A stretch of 9,352 nucleotides of DNA from DASYML01 sp036399835 (GCA_036399835.1 DASWMI010000138.1:1-9352), one strand, 5' to 3'. Shown: positions 1 to 6,552, numbered from the stretch's first letter. Numbers and translations are program-made. Notes: generated by a model not told the origin, from the sequence alone.

Positions 1-1
1 C

Positions 2-514
2 AGGTTAGCTCGACTGGTCAGAACGGACCTCGGTTCGACGACGAGTTTGGGAGCGCCGCTGTTAACGAGTTCGGTGTTGCCGAGTGCGCAGACGACGATC
101 GCGGGGCAGAGTTTCAGTTGGTCGCAGGGTTTGATTCTGAAATACAACTTTGCGACGGGAACAGATCTCATTTCCAGGTATCAGAAGATATACGGGCTGG
201 GCGTCATCGTCAGCGACAGCGTGCTTATTAATAGCGGTGTTATCGTCAGCGACGGAACGATGATCACGAACGGCGTCATCGTCAGCGATAACATCACAGT
301 CAGCAACGGCGGCGTGATGGGCAGCGGCACTATCTACACCAGCACGGGCGTTATCGTCAGCGACGGTGTCATCGTCAGCGATGGCGTGATTGTCAGCGAT
401 GCCAGCATGGGACCGGATTCGATTACGCAGGCGATGTCCGCGACGAACAACGGAGACCAGACGCATGTCCTGCCGCTCGCTGTGGATACCGGAGTTGATT
501 GCCTGAACTATTGA
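2..514 (+). CDS. S8-family serine peptidase, C-terminal end with GVIVSD repeats (5' partial)
   Basis: The reading frame is open from the left edge to the TGA at 512-514, so only the last 170 residues are present and the catalytic domain lies outside the window. The visible part starts RLARLVRTDL, which resembles the helix that follows the catalytic core in subtilisin-like peptidases (the 'GAVRLARLV' region, recalled from family knowledge). A linker follows (GAPLLTSS, then TIAGQSFSWSQG, then FATGTDLISRYQKIYG), and then a hexapeptide repeat tail built on GVIVSD at 200-400. Acidobacterial S8 peptidases with this linker and a repeat tail are known to me from memory, which is the basis for the call; no Asp/His/Ser catalytic motif can be checked here. 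The protein is probably exported and the tail may be a surface or folding module (inference). The last residues (VDCLNY) are not repetitive. An alternative is another large secreted repeat protein. Confidence 0.6.
   Translation, partial: RLARLVRTDLGSTTSLGAPLLTSSVLPSAQTTIAGQSFSWSQGLILKYNFATGTDLISRYQKIYGLGVIVSDSVLINSGVIVSDGTMITNGVIVSDNITVSNGGVMGSGTIYTSTGVIVSDGVIVSDGVIVSDASMGPDSITQAMSATNNGDQTHVLPLAVDTGVDCLNY
200..400 (+). repeat. Hexapeptide (18-bp) tandem repeat, GVIVSD type
   Basis: Six perfect GVIVSD units are encoded at 200-217, 236-253, 272-289, 347-364, 365-382 and 383-400. Between them lie degenerate units in the same 18-base register (SVLINS, GTMITN, NITVSN, GGVMGS, GTIYTS), and ASMGPD follows at 401-418. 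The array is therefore continuous, with a single extra codon (Thr) at 344-346 breaking the register. Perfect units share nearly the same codons and differ mainly at third positions, which suggests recent unit duplication under protein-level constraint. Confidence 0.9.
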
Positions 515-558
515 GATGGTTGTTGACTGTTTTCCTCGCGTTTAAAAGGATATTCAGA

Positions 559-576
559 CTTGTGAGTCTCAAGGAG
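559..576 (+). promoter_or_regulatory. Near-palindrome overlapping the ribosome binding site of the acetyltransferase gene
   Basis: CTTGTGA-G-TCTCAAG (559-573) is a 15-base near-palindrome with six of seven pairs matching. It overlaps the Shine-Dalgarno AAGGAG (571-576). An alternative hairpin, AGACT-TGTG-AGTCT (556-569), uses the same bases. AAGGAG sits 9 bases before the ATG at 586 and fixes that start. The palindrome could be an operator or a fold that hides the ribosome site; there is no direct proof of either. Confidence 0.3.
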
Positions 577-585
577 CAGAGAGCG

Positions 586-1509
586 ATGGTCCAATCCACC
601 ACGGCACAGGGGAGCACAGCCGGTCCGGCGCTGCTCGCCTCGCAGGCACCAACAGCCTTAAAAGCTTATCCGCTGCTCAACGAGCAAGAGGCGGAAGTGC
701 TCGGTTTCCTCGCAGAGCGTCCCCTTCACACCATCGTTATGACGGGCCTCATCCTCGACAACGGTCTCGAAAGCCCTTTCAATCGCGGGCAGTTCTACGG
801 CTGCCGCAACGCAGAGGGAGAGCTTGAGGGCGTCGCCCTCATCGGTCACGGGATGTTTGTCGAGACGCGCACGGAAGGCGCGCTCAAGGCTTTCGCTGAG
901 CTGGCGCAAACAAACTCGCAGGCGCATTTCATCATGGGCGAGCACGAACGCATAGAGCGCTTTTGGAGCTACTACGCGAACGCGGGACAAGCTGCGCGCG
1001 TCTTCTGCCGAGAGCTTCTGTTCGAGCAGCGTTGGCCCGTCGCAGCGCACGAGCCTGTGCCGCAGTTGCGCAGGGCCACGCAGGAAGACCTGATGCGAGT
1101 GATGCCCGTCCACGCCGCGCTCGCTTATGAAGAGAGCGGCGTTAATCCACTGGACGTTGACCCGCAGGGCTTTCGCCTGCGCTGCGCGCGCCGCATAGGA
1201 TTGGGGCGCGTCTGGGTCTGGGTGGACCAGCGCGGGCAGCTGATCTTTAAGGCGGATGTCATCGCGGAGACTCCCGAAGTCGTTTATCTAGAGGGCGTCT
1301 GGATTGACTGGCAGGAGCGCGGCAAGGGCTACGGGCGGCGTTGCATGTCTCAACTGGGCCGGACGCTGTTGGCGCAAACAAAGGCGCTCACGCTGGTCGT
1401 CAACGAACAGCATCGCGGCTCGCAAGCCTTCTTCCAGAAAGCCGGATACAGGCTGCGCTCATACTACGACACGATTTTCTTACAGCCGGGAGAGAAGCCT
1501 GTGGGTTAA
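586..1509 (+). CDS. GNAT family N-acetyltransferase with DUF4081-like N-terminal domain
   Basis: A 307-residue cytoplasmic protein that probably transfers an acetyl group from acetyl-CoA to an unknown amine. The C-terminal half (about residues 160-300) is a GNAT fold. Motif A reads VYLEGVWID followed by R245-G-K-G248-Y-G250, matching the (Q/R)xxGx(G/A) pyrophosphate-binding loop. Motif B is around residues 269-289 (LVVNEQHRGSQAFFQKAGYR). Residues 30-150 resemble the DUF4081 domain that often precedes GNAT domains (HTIVMTGLILDNG, then GQFYGCRN). The ATG at 586 is chosen over the in-frame TTG at 499 and GTG at 562 because AAGGAG lies 9 bases upstream and because the TTG start would overlap the peptidase gene. 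The kinase gene follows after 92 bases in the same direction, so they may share a transcript. No substrate can be assigned; a protein, small-molecule or antibiotic target are all possible. Confidence 0.85.
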   Translation: MVQSTTAQGSTAGPALLASQAPTALKAYPLLNEQEAEVLGFLAERPLHTIVMTGLILDNGLESPFNRGQFYGCRNAEGELEGVALIGHGMFVETRTEGALKAFAELAQTNSQAHFIMGEHERIERFWSYYANAGQAARVFCRELLFEQRWPVAAHEPVPQLRRATQEDLMRVMPVHAALAYEESGVNPLDVDPQGFRLRCARRIGLGRVWVWVDQRGQLIFKADVIAETPEVVYLEGVWIDWQERGKGYGRRCMSQLGRTLLAQTKALTLVVNEQHRGSQAFFQKAGYRLRSYYDTIFLQPGEKPVG

Positions 1510-1523
1510 GCCGGAAGGGGTCT

Positions 1524-1537
1524 GAATTTTGAAATTC
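1524..1537. repeat. Perfect inverted repeat in the acetyltransferase-kinase gap
   Basis: GAATTT-TG-AAATTC has 6-base arms with a 2-base centre, 14 bases after the acetyltransferase stop and 64 bases before the kinase start. Outside it, CGGAA (1512-1516) and TTCCG (1535-1539) are also complementary. No T-run follows, so it is not an intrinsic terminator. It could be an operator or an mRNA processing hairpin. Confidence 0.35.
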
Positions 1538-1601
1538 CGTTTGCGAGCAGGAGTCTAAAGAGGCACGTAGAGCATTCAAGCCGGAGCCAGGAGAGGAGCA
1601 A

Positions 1602-3608
1602 ATGAACAGACAACATTTCACCAGGCCTTATATGTGGTCCATCATCGCGCTCGGCGCAGCGACCGTGTTGGTCTCCGCTGTGCAACTGCCACTCGCGCGG
1701 CTGGACCTGCGCTTTCTGCTGCTGGCCTTCGTCACGATCACAATCAGCTCGCGCATCACCGTGCGCATCCCTCGCATCAGCGGGCACATCACTGTGTTTG
1801 AAGCCTTTCTCTTTCTCACCATCCTGATGTTCAGCGGCGAGGCGGCAGTCCTGCTCGCGGCGGCGGAGGCCCTCTGCTCTTCCCTGCGCCTGCCGAAGAA
1901 GGACATTATTATCAGCCCGCTGACGGTTGCCTTCAACGTGGCGATGATGGCCGTCTCAACCTTTATCACGGTCTGGGTGCTGCGTCTTATTTTCGGCGAC
2001 ATACAGCAATTACCGCACGGCCCATTCACGGCCACCTTTATCATCGCGCTCTGCGTCATGGCGCTGGTCCAGTATGTCGCCAACTCAAGCATGGCTTCCG
2101 TCTATTCGGCCTTTAAGACGAACGAGCCTATCTGGCACACCTGGAGTAAATATTATCTCTGGTCGTCCATCACATATTTTACGGGCGTCTCCGGCGCGGG
2201 CATCATCGCGAAGATAACGGACGCGGCGGGCTTTTACGCCTTCATCGCGATGACTCCCATCATCGCCATCATCTACTTCACCTATCGCACCTATCTCAAC
2301 AACATAGAGGTCGTGGCGACCGCCGCCAAGACGGAAGCCGAGGCCGCCGCGCGTGCCGAAGCCTCCGCGGCGCAGGCCGAGCAGGCCCGCAAACACGTCG
2401 AAGAGCTGAGCCACTACATCGCCGAGCAGGAGCGTATACGCGAGCAGTACACGCAGATTGAAAAGATGTCCGCGCTCGGCGAACTGGCTTCCGGTGTCGC
2501 GCACGATTTTAATAACACGCTGGCGGGCATACTCGGACGCGCACAGCTTCTGCTGACGACCAAAGACCCACAGAAGATCGAAGCCGGCCTCAAGATTATT
2601 ATCAAGACGGCCAAGGACGGCGCAAAGACCATCAAGCGCATACAGGACTTTGCGCGCCAGCGCCGCGACCACGATTTTCAGCCCGTCTCTGTGGACCAGC
2701 TTCTGCTCGACGTGAGCGAGATTACGCGCCCGCGCTGGAAAGACCGCTCCGAGGCCTCCAACGTACACATTAGGCTGGACCTGCAAATCTGCTCGAACCT
2801 GGTCGTCATGGGCGACGAATCCGAGCTGCGCGAAGTCCTCGTCAACATGGTCTTTAATGCCGTGGACGCGATGCCGAGGGGCGGTCGCATCACGCTCTCC
2901 GCCGAAGAGGTTGACGGCCACGTCGAAATCTCCGTGCGCGACACGGGCACGGGCATGAGCGAGGATGTGCGCTCGCGTATCTTTGATCCGTTCTTTACGA
3001 CGAAGGGCAAGACCGGGATGGGACTCGGCCTCGCGGTCTCTTACGGCATCCTTCGCAGGCATGAGGGAACGGTCATCGTCGAATCCGAAGTCGAGCGCGG
3101 CACGACCTTCCGCATCAAGCTGCCGACGGCGAAAGGCATCACGCTCGTCAGAAACGCGCCGACTGGCGATCTGACTCCCATCCAATCGCTTCCTGCGCTC
3201 TCTAGCCAGACGCGGATTCTGGTCGTTGACGACGAGCTGGCCGTGCGCGAGCTGCTTCAGGACATACTGGTCCAGGAAGGCTACGAGGTGGTCCTGGCCG
3301 AAGGAGGCCACGAAGCTCTCTCTTTGTTTGACCAGTTAGAGTTCGACGCCATCTTTACAGACGTAGGGCTGCCGGGGATGAGCGGTTGGGAGGTGGCGCG
3401 CGCCATACGCGAGCGCGAGCAGCAGGTCCCGATTGGAGTCATCACAGGCTGGGGCGAGGCCGTCGGCTCAAGCGAGCAGAGGGCCGCAGGAGTTGACTGG
3501 GTGGTCGCCAAGCCTTTCACGGTCGAACAGATTATAGGGATGGCCCAGGAGGTCTCGCGCCGTCGTGAGGGATTGATAGAGCATGCTGCATCCATCGTGG
3601 CAGCCTAG
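1602..3608 (+). CDS. Membrane hybrid histidine kinase with C-terminal receiver domain
   Basis: A 668-residue inner-membrane sensor kinase. Residues 10-230 hold about seven or eight hydrophobic segments with short loops (for example 12-30, 66-90, 104-130, 141-163, 211-228), forming an integral-membrane sensor of the MASE-like kind rather than a periplasmic domain. An Ala/Glu-rich coiled coil (236-285) leads to the HisKA domain, with phospho-acceptor His301 in ASGVAHDFNN, the DFNN class shared with NtrB-like kinases. The ATPase domain shows the N box (N415, N419), the G1 box DTGTGM (447-452), the F box FDPFF (461-465) and the G2 box GMGLGLA (472-478). The C-terminal receiver (538-655) has the acidic pair D543/D544, phospho-acceptor D587, T615 and K637, all intact. 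Two overlapping AGGAG motifs (1589-1598) precede the ATG. It has no output domain, so the signal must pass to a partner; the overlapping PilZ gene and the nearby NtrC-type regulator are candidates. The stimulus is unknown. Confidence 0.93.
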   Translation: MNRQHFTRPYMWSIIALGAATVLVSAVQLPLARLDLRFLLLAFVTITISSRITVRIPRISGHITVFEAFLFLTILMFSGEAAVLLAAAEALCSSLRLPKKDIIISPLTVAFNVAMMAVSTFITVWVLRLIFGDIQQLPHGPFTATFIIALCVMALVQYVANSSMASVYSAFKTNEPIWHTWSKYYLWSSITYFTGVSGAGIIAKITDAAGFYAFIAMTPIIAIIYFTYRTYLNNIEVVATAAKTEAEAAARAEASAAQAEQARKHVEELSHYIAEQERIREQYTQIEKMSALGELASGVAHDFNNTLAGILGRAQLLLTTKDPQKIEAGLKIIIKTAKDGAKTIKRIQDFARQRRDHDFQPVSVDQLLLDVSEITRPRWKDRSEASNVHIRLDLQICSNLVVMGDESELREVLVNMVFNAVDAMPRGGRITLSAEEVDGHVEISVRDTGTGMSEDVRSRIFDPFFTTKGKTGMGLGLAVSYGILRRHEGTVIVESEVERGTTFRIKLPTAKGITLVRNAPTGDLTPIQSLPALSSQTRILVVDDELAVRELLQDILVQEGYEVVLAEGGHEALSLFDQLEFDAIFTDVGLPGMSGWEVARAIREREQQVPIGVITGWGEAVGSSEQRAAGVDWVVAKPFTVEQIIGMAQEVSRRREGLIEHAASIVAA

Positions 3609-4005
3609 AGGCTTTCAAGAGGAGCGCCGCGCTTCGCCCAGACGCGCGGCCTCCCTGGAAGCTCGCCTGCTCTTTAGTCTCACCACGCGCGCCGAGATAA
3701 AAGAGGATCGAAGCGAAGCGCCACAGCTAACGCTCAAGGGCCGGACGCGCAACCTCAGCGAGACCGGGTTGGCCCTCGAAGTTCCTTCCATCAGGCTCGG
3801 CAGACAGTATCTCAATGTCGTCGGCAGCGACCTCAGCATTAATCTAGAACTCCCTTCCGGACCAGTCGGAATCAAGGCCACGCCCGTCCGCTGCGAGCGA
3901 ATTAAGAAGGAGACGGAGCAGAGCTATCTGCTTGGCGTGCGGATTATAGAGATGAGCGACGGCGAGTGGGTGCGGCTTGTCCAGTATGTGCGGTCTCTTG
4001 ATTAA
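3583..4005 (+). CDS. PilZ-domain protein, probable cyclic-di-GMP receptor
   Basis: A 140-residue single-domain protein. Both parts of the cyclic-di-GMP binding signature are present: the RxxxR motif at R16-ASP-R20 within ERRASPRR, and the (D/N)xSxxG motif N57-L-S59-E-T-G62. Beta-barrel strands follow (GLALEVPS, then LEL, VGIKATPVRC and LLGVRII), so ligand binding is expected. There is no signal peptide or membrane segment. The ATG at 3583 lies inside the end of the kinase gene, giving a 26-base overlap in another frame. No other usual start codon precedes the RxxxR motif, and the Shine-Dalgarno match is poor, which together suggest translational coupling to the kinase. PilZ proteins typically adjust motility, polysaccharide export or an attached enzyme; here the partner may be the kinase or its receiver domain (inference). 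The convergent activator gene ends 36 bases beyond the stop. Confidence 0.88.
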   Translation: MLHPSWQPRGFQEERRASPRRAASLEARLLFSLTTRAEIKEDRSEAPQLTLKGRTRNLSETGLALEVPSIRLGRQYLNVVGSDLSINLELPSGPVGIKATPVRCERIKKETEQSYLLGVRIIEMSDGEWVRLVQYVRSLD

Positions 4006-4041
4006 AAGTTGGCAGCAATATCTGGCAGCTTCTTGCTCTTC

Positions 4042-5463
4042 TTATTTCGCATTCGCTTTATTTGAATCGCCTGCGGTATTGTTCGACTCCAGGTTATATC
4101 TCTTAATCATGCGTTGGAGCGTCGAGCGGTCTATGCCGAGGATGCGTGCGGCGGCCTGCTTGTTGCCGCCCGTGTGCGCGAGTGCGCGCGCGATGTGGCG
4201 CGATTCCATCTCCGAGAGCGAGAGCAGCTCTACATCATTTGAAGCAGCGTGTGACCCGTTGGTGTTGGCCTGTTCCGTGTGCGGGGCGGGGTCCGCGGAA
4301 TTGCGTATGCGTTCGGGCAGGTCTTCGGGGCGGATAACCTGGTCGCAGAGGGCCGTGGCGCGGCGTATGGAATTTTCCAGCTCGCGTATATTGCCGGGCC
4401 AGGAGTAGCTCTCCAGGATCAGCTTGGCATCACGCGAAAAGCTGACAGGCACGCCTCCCTTGCAGTTACGCTCTGCGAAGCGGCGCGCCAGCGGCATGAT
4501 GTCTGCGCGACGCTCGCGCAAGGGTGGCAGGTGCAGCGTCACGGCGTTGAGTCTGTAGAAGAGGTCCTGTCGCAGACGGCCATCGCGCACTTCCTGTTCG
4601 GCGTCACGATTGGTCGCGGCAATGACGCGCACGTCAACATGCGAAGTATGGTTTGAGCCGACGCGACGAATCTCGCCCTCCTGCAAGGCGCGCAGGAGCT
4701 TGACCTGAAAGGCCGGCGCGGTCTCCGTAATCTCATCAAGAAAGACCGTCCCGCCGTCTGCTTCCTGCCAGAGTCCGCGCCGGTCCACGGAAGCTCCGGT
4801 GAAAGAGCCGCGGACGTGGCCGAAGAGTTCCGATTCAATTAGCTCTGCGGGAATCGCGCCGCAGTTGACGGCGACGAAAGGTTCTGAGACGCGCGGCGAG
4901 CGGCGATGTATGGCACGCGCGACGACCTCCTTGCCCGTCCCCGATTCGCCCGTGATGAGCACCGGGAGGCTCGTCCCGGCGACGCGCCCGACCAGCTTCA
5001 TGACTTCGACGAAAGCGGGGCTATGGCCCACCAGGTCAATGTCCGAGATATAAGCGGGAGGGAGTATCAGTTCGCCCGTCGTGCCCGGGCGGATGCGTTT
5101 TTCTATGCCGCGCCGGACAGACTTGGAGATGTCCAGCACGTCCGTTACGTCGAAGGGCTTGAGCAGATAGTCGTAAGCGCCGAAGGCCGTGGCATCGAGC
5201 GCGCCCGCGGCAGAGCCGTGACCCGTCATCAAGACTATCTGGGCCTCCGGCTGCTCTTCCGTAAAGCGGCGCAGCACGCTATAGCCGTCCTGCTTGCCGC
5301 CCAGCCTGACATCGCAGAAGACCAGCGACCACTCATCTTCACGCAGCAACTCGAAAGCACGCTGCGCCGATTCGGCTTCGCGCACTTCCCAGCCATCGCC
5401 GCGCAAGACTTCCGTCACGATGTCGCGAATGGGAGCTTCGTCATCAACAACCAGTGCTTTCAT
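4042..5463 (-). CDS. NtrC-type sigma-54-dependent response regulator
   Basis: A 473-residue transcription activator. Its receiver (2-118) has D7/D8, phospho-acceptor D51, T80 and K102. The AAA+ domain (about 142-375) has Walker A GESGTGKE (172-179), the sigma-54 contact loop as GSFTGA (219-224) instead of the common GAFTGA, Walker B GGTVFLDEI (237-245), arginine-finger region FYRLN (302-306) and sensor II WPGNIREL (355-362). A Fis-type helix-turn-helix closes the protein (about 417-457: NKQAAARILGID then RSTLQRMI). It should hydrolyse ATP to open sigma-54 promoters once phosphorylated. The ATG at 5463 is preferred to an in-frame TTG at 5517 because receiver domains of this family begin at once with a KALVVDDE-type strand; Shine-Dalgarno matches are weak for both. 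After D51 the sequence is RLGGKQDG: the usual proline is missing and one residue is added. It converges with the kinase-PilZ genes, so partnership is suggested only by proximity. Confidence 0.93.
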   Translation of the reverse strand: MKALVVDDEAPIRDIVTEVLRGDGWEVREAESAQRAFELLREDEWSLVFCDVRLGGKQDGYSVLRRFTEEQPEAQIVLMTGHGSAAGALDATAFGAYDYLLKPFDVTDVLDISKSVRRGIEKRIRPGTTGELILPPAYISDIDLVGHSPAFVEVMKLVGRVAGTSLPVLITGESGTGKEVVARAIHRRSPRVSEPFVAVNCGAIPAELIESELFGHVRGSFTGASVDRRGLWQEADGGTVFLDEITETAPAFQVKLLRALQEGEIRRVGSNHTSHVDVRVIAATNRDAEQEVRDGRLRQDLFYRLNAVTLHLPPLRERRADIMPLARRFAERNCKGGVPVSFSRDAKLILESYSWPGNIRELENSIRRATALCDQVIRPEDLPERIRNSADPAPHTEQANTNGSHAASNDVELLSLSEMESRHIARALAHTGGNKQAAARILGIDRSTLQRMIKRYNLESNNTAGDSNKANAK

Positions 5464-5610
5464 ACGTCTTCTTAACCATGAAGAATCAACTCGGTTTGCC
5501 GAAGCGATGTCTGGCAAGCCTGCCGCTTGAGCAGGACGAGGCTACCACTTCGTGCGGGCTATTTTTATCTGTCCCCAAAGCGACAAACAAATTGCATGGC
5601 GGATGAGCCA

Positions 5611-5619
5611 ATCATAACA
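5611..5619 (-). promoter_or_regulatory. Candidate extended -10 promoter for the sigma-54 activator gene
   Basis: Read on the minus strand, 5619-5611 is TGT-TATGAT, matching the TGn extended -10 form with five of six bases of TATAAT. No convincing -35 hexamer lies 16-18 bases upstream. It would give a leader of about 140 bases before the ATG at 5463. This is a single-element match and could be chance. Confidence 0.28.
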
Positions 5620-5676
5620 CGTTTGATTGGGAATTAACCCATCGAAATAACGCCAGGGGCTGTGATAGATTGCCGC

Positions 5677-5705
5677 TTGACCCTTAACGCATGCAGCGTT
5701 ATACA
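5677..5705 (+). promoter_or_regulatory. Sigma-70-like promoter with operator-like inverted repeat in its spacer
   Basis: A -35 element TTGACC (5677-5682) and a -10 element TATACA (5700-5705) are separated by exactly 17 bases. Between and overlapping them is a perfect inverted repeat TAACGC-ATGCA-GCGTTA (5685-5701). It fills the spacer and shares its last two bases with the -10 element, the typical place for a repressor site. Transcription would begin near 5712, about 20 bases before the mini-ORF at 5733. The promoter match is good on one strand; the operator role is inference. Confidence 0.5.
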
Positions 5706-5732
5706 TCACCCCTCTTCACCGGGAGAAAATGC

Positions 5733-5798
5733 ATGTTCAAGTCAAACAACCTCAGAGTCCTCTTCCTGCTAGGCTTCTCCTTTGCATTAAGGAAATAA
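5733..5798 (+). CDS. Possible 21-codon leader peptide (mini-ORF)
   Basis: ATG at 5733 opens a 21-codon frame ending at TAA 5796-5798. GGGAGA (5721-5726) sits 6 bases before the ATG as a plausible ribosome site. The peptide starts MFKSNN, has a hydrophobic core VLFLLGFSFAL and ends RK, so it looks like the front of a signal peptide. It lies in the same frame as the secreted protein that starts at 5802, with TAA and one AAG codon between them. The ribosome site of that gene (AAGGAA, 5789-5794) lies inside the mini-ORF. It could be a regulatory leader peptide with translational coupling, or an old longer N-terminus cut off by a stop. It may also not be translated. Confidence 0.35.
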   Translation: MFKSNNLRVLFLLGFSFALRK

Positions 5799-5801
5799 AA
5801 G

Positions 5802-6437
5802 ATGCGAAAAATATTTCTCATGGTCCTGTGCGCCGCGGCGGCAGTGGGCGCGGGTGTGACAGCGAAAATTTACGGCCCAAGCGCCACGGCGGCCCGTCAC
5901 ACCTTCAAGCCCTACACGCTGACGTGGCAGGTCACGATCTATGACGACAAGGGCAATGGGACGCCCGTCGGGACCTTTGTTCGCTACCAGAGCAAAACGG
6001 GAAGCTGGCGAGAGCTACGTTACTTCGCGAGCGGAGGAGTCGAGGAAATCTTCTCAGACCCCTATACCGGCATGTATCGCGTGGGTCAGGGCAAGGACAA
6101 CTTCAGGTATCATGGTGGAGGCCGGACGGAACCGCCGCCGACACCTAACGCTGCGCTCACCCGTTCGTCTAATCAGTTCTTGCGGGAGGAGGTCGTGCAG
6201 GGTTATCACGTCTTCGTGATGAAGGCCGGGCCGGGAGAGGTGTCTGTGGCCGACGCGCTCAATCACGACCCGATACGCTTTGTCATGCCGTATGATAGTC
6301 GCTCCGTTCAGGTGATTGAGCCTGTATCTATCGTTGAAGGCGAGCCACCTGCCGACAAGATAAAGCACAGGCCGGTTGACCAGCCCGTTGACTACTCGAA
6401 CTTTGAGAAGATGTATCCAAGCGCACCACATCCGTAA
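5802..6437 (+). CDS. Secreted protein of unknown family
   Basis: A 211-residue protein with a classic Sec signal peptide: MRK, then a hydrophobic stretch IFLMVLCAAAAVGAGV (4-19), with cleavage likely after an Ala near residue 21 or 30. The only cysteine, C10, is not in a lipobox, so this is probably a periplasmic or exported soluble protein rather than a lipoprotein. The mature part is mixed beta-like segments (YTLTWQVTIYD, GTFVRYQSKTGSW, YHVFVMKAG, DPIRFVMPYDS) with a proline-rich loop near 110-116 and a polar C-terminus. I recognise no catalytic motif or named domain. The ATG at 5802 is supported by AAGGAA 7 bases upstream. It appears to be transcribed alone, from the promoter at 5677-5705 to the terminator at 6553-6584, with the mini-ORF just in front. 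No function is proposed. Confidence 0.8.
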   Translation: MRKIFLMVLCAAAAVGAGVTAKIYGPSATAARHTFKPYTLTWQVTIYDDKGNGTPVGTFVRYQSKTGSWRELRYFASGGVEEIFSDPYTGMYRVGQGKDNFRYHGGGRTEPPPTPNAALTRSSNQFLREEVVQGYHVFVMKAGPGEVSVADALNHDPIRFVMPYDSRSVQVIEPVSIVEGEPPADKIKHRPVDQPVDYSNFEKMYPSAPHP

Positions 6438-6446
6438 AAAGCACTG

Positions 6447-6494
6447 GCATTCTGCCCGGCGAGCCGTATCATGCTCGGCACTGAGGGCGGATGC
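6447..6494 (+). repeat. Nested inverted repeats after the secreted-protein gene
   Basis: The sequence can fold as one long stem with internal loops: GCAT (6447-6450) with ATGC (6491-6494), GCCC (6454-6457) with GGGC (6485-6488), and GGCGAGC (6458-6464) with GCTCGGC (6473-6479), the last having one mismatch. A second, looser hairpin around 6509-6538 pairs GCGT/ACGC and AGCG/CGCT. Neither has a T-run. They may protect the mRNA 3' end or be chance in GC-rich DNA. Confidence 0.3.
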
Positions 6495-6552
6495 TGAAGG
6501 TGTCCGTCAGGCGTGTTAGCGGCGTGAGGACGCTGACGCACAGACATAAAAG

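Larger units (their letters stand above)
5464..5732. other. Divergent control region between the sigma-54 activator and the secreted-protein genes
   Basis: This non-coding stretch separates the leftward activator from the rightward mini-ORF and secreted-protein gene. The right part holds a clear rightward promoter (5677-5705) with a palindrome. On the minus strand an extended -10 element TGT-TATGAT (5619-5611) could start the activator transcript, but its -35 region is poor. I found no other open reading frame, no properly spaced sigma-54 promoter and no recognisable RNA gene here. Confidence 0.5.

Noticed and set aside
62..466. Minus-strand open frame rich in Ala, Asp and Val opposite the repeat tail
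   Set aside because: It is the antisense reading of the GVIVSD repeat; its apparent repeats (ADDD type) are a by-product of the 18-base period, and it has no ribosome site.
2085..3311. Long minus-strand open frame (408 codons) inside the kinase gene
   Set aside because: It lies entirely opposite conserved HisKA, ATPase and receiver motifs, has an Arg/His/Asp-rich composition typical of GC-rich shadow frames, and resembles no protein family I know.
5469..5481. 13-base exact repeat TTCTTAACCATGA, also at 9169-9181
   Set aside because: About one such match is expected by chance in a window of this size, and the two contexts are unrelated.
5592..5610. Possible sigma-54 (-24/-12) promoter on the minus strand, TTGGC then TGCAA
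   Set aside because: The GG and GC elements are separated by 12 bases instead of the required 10.
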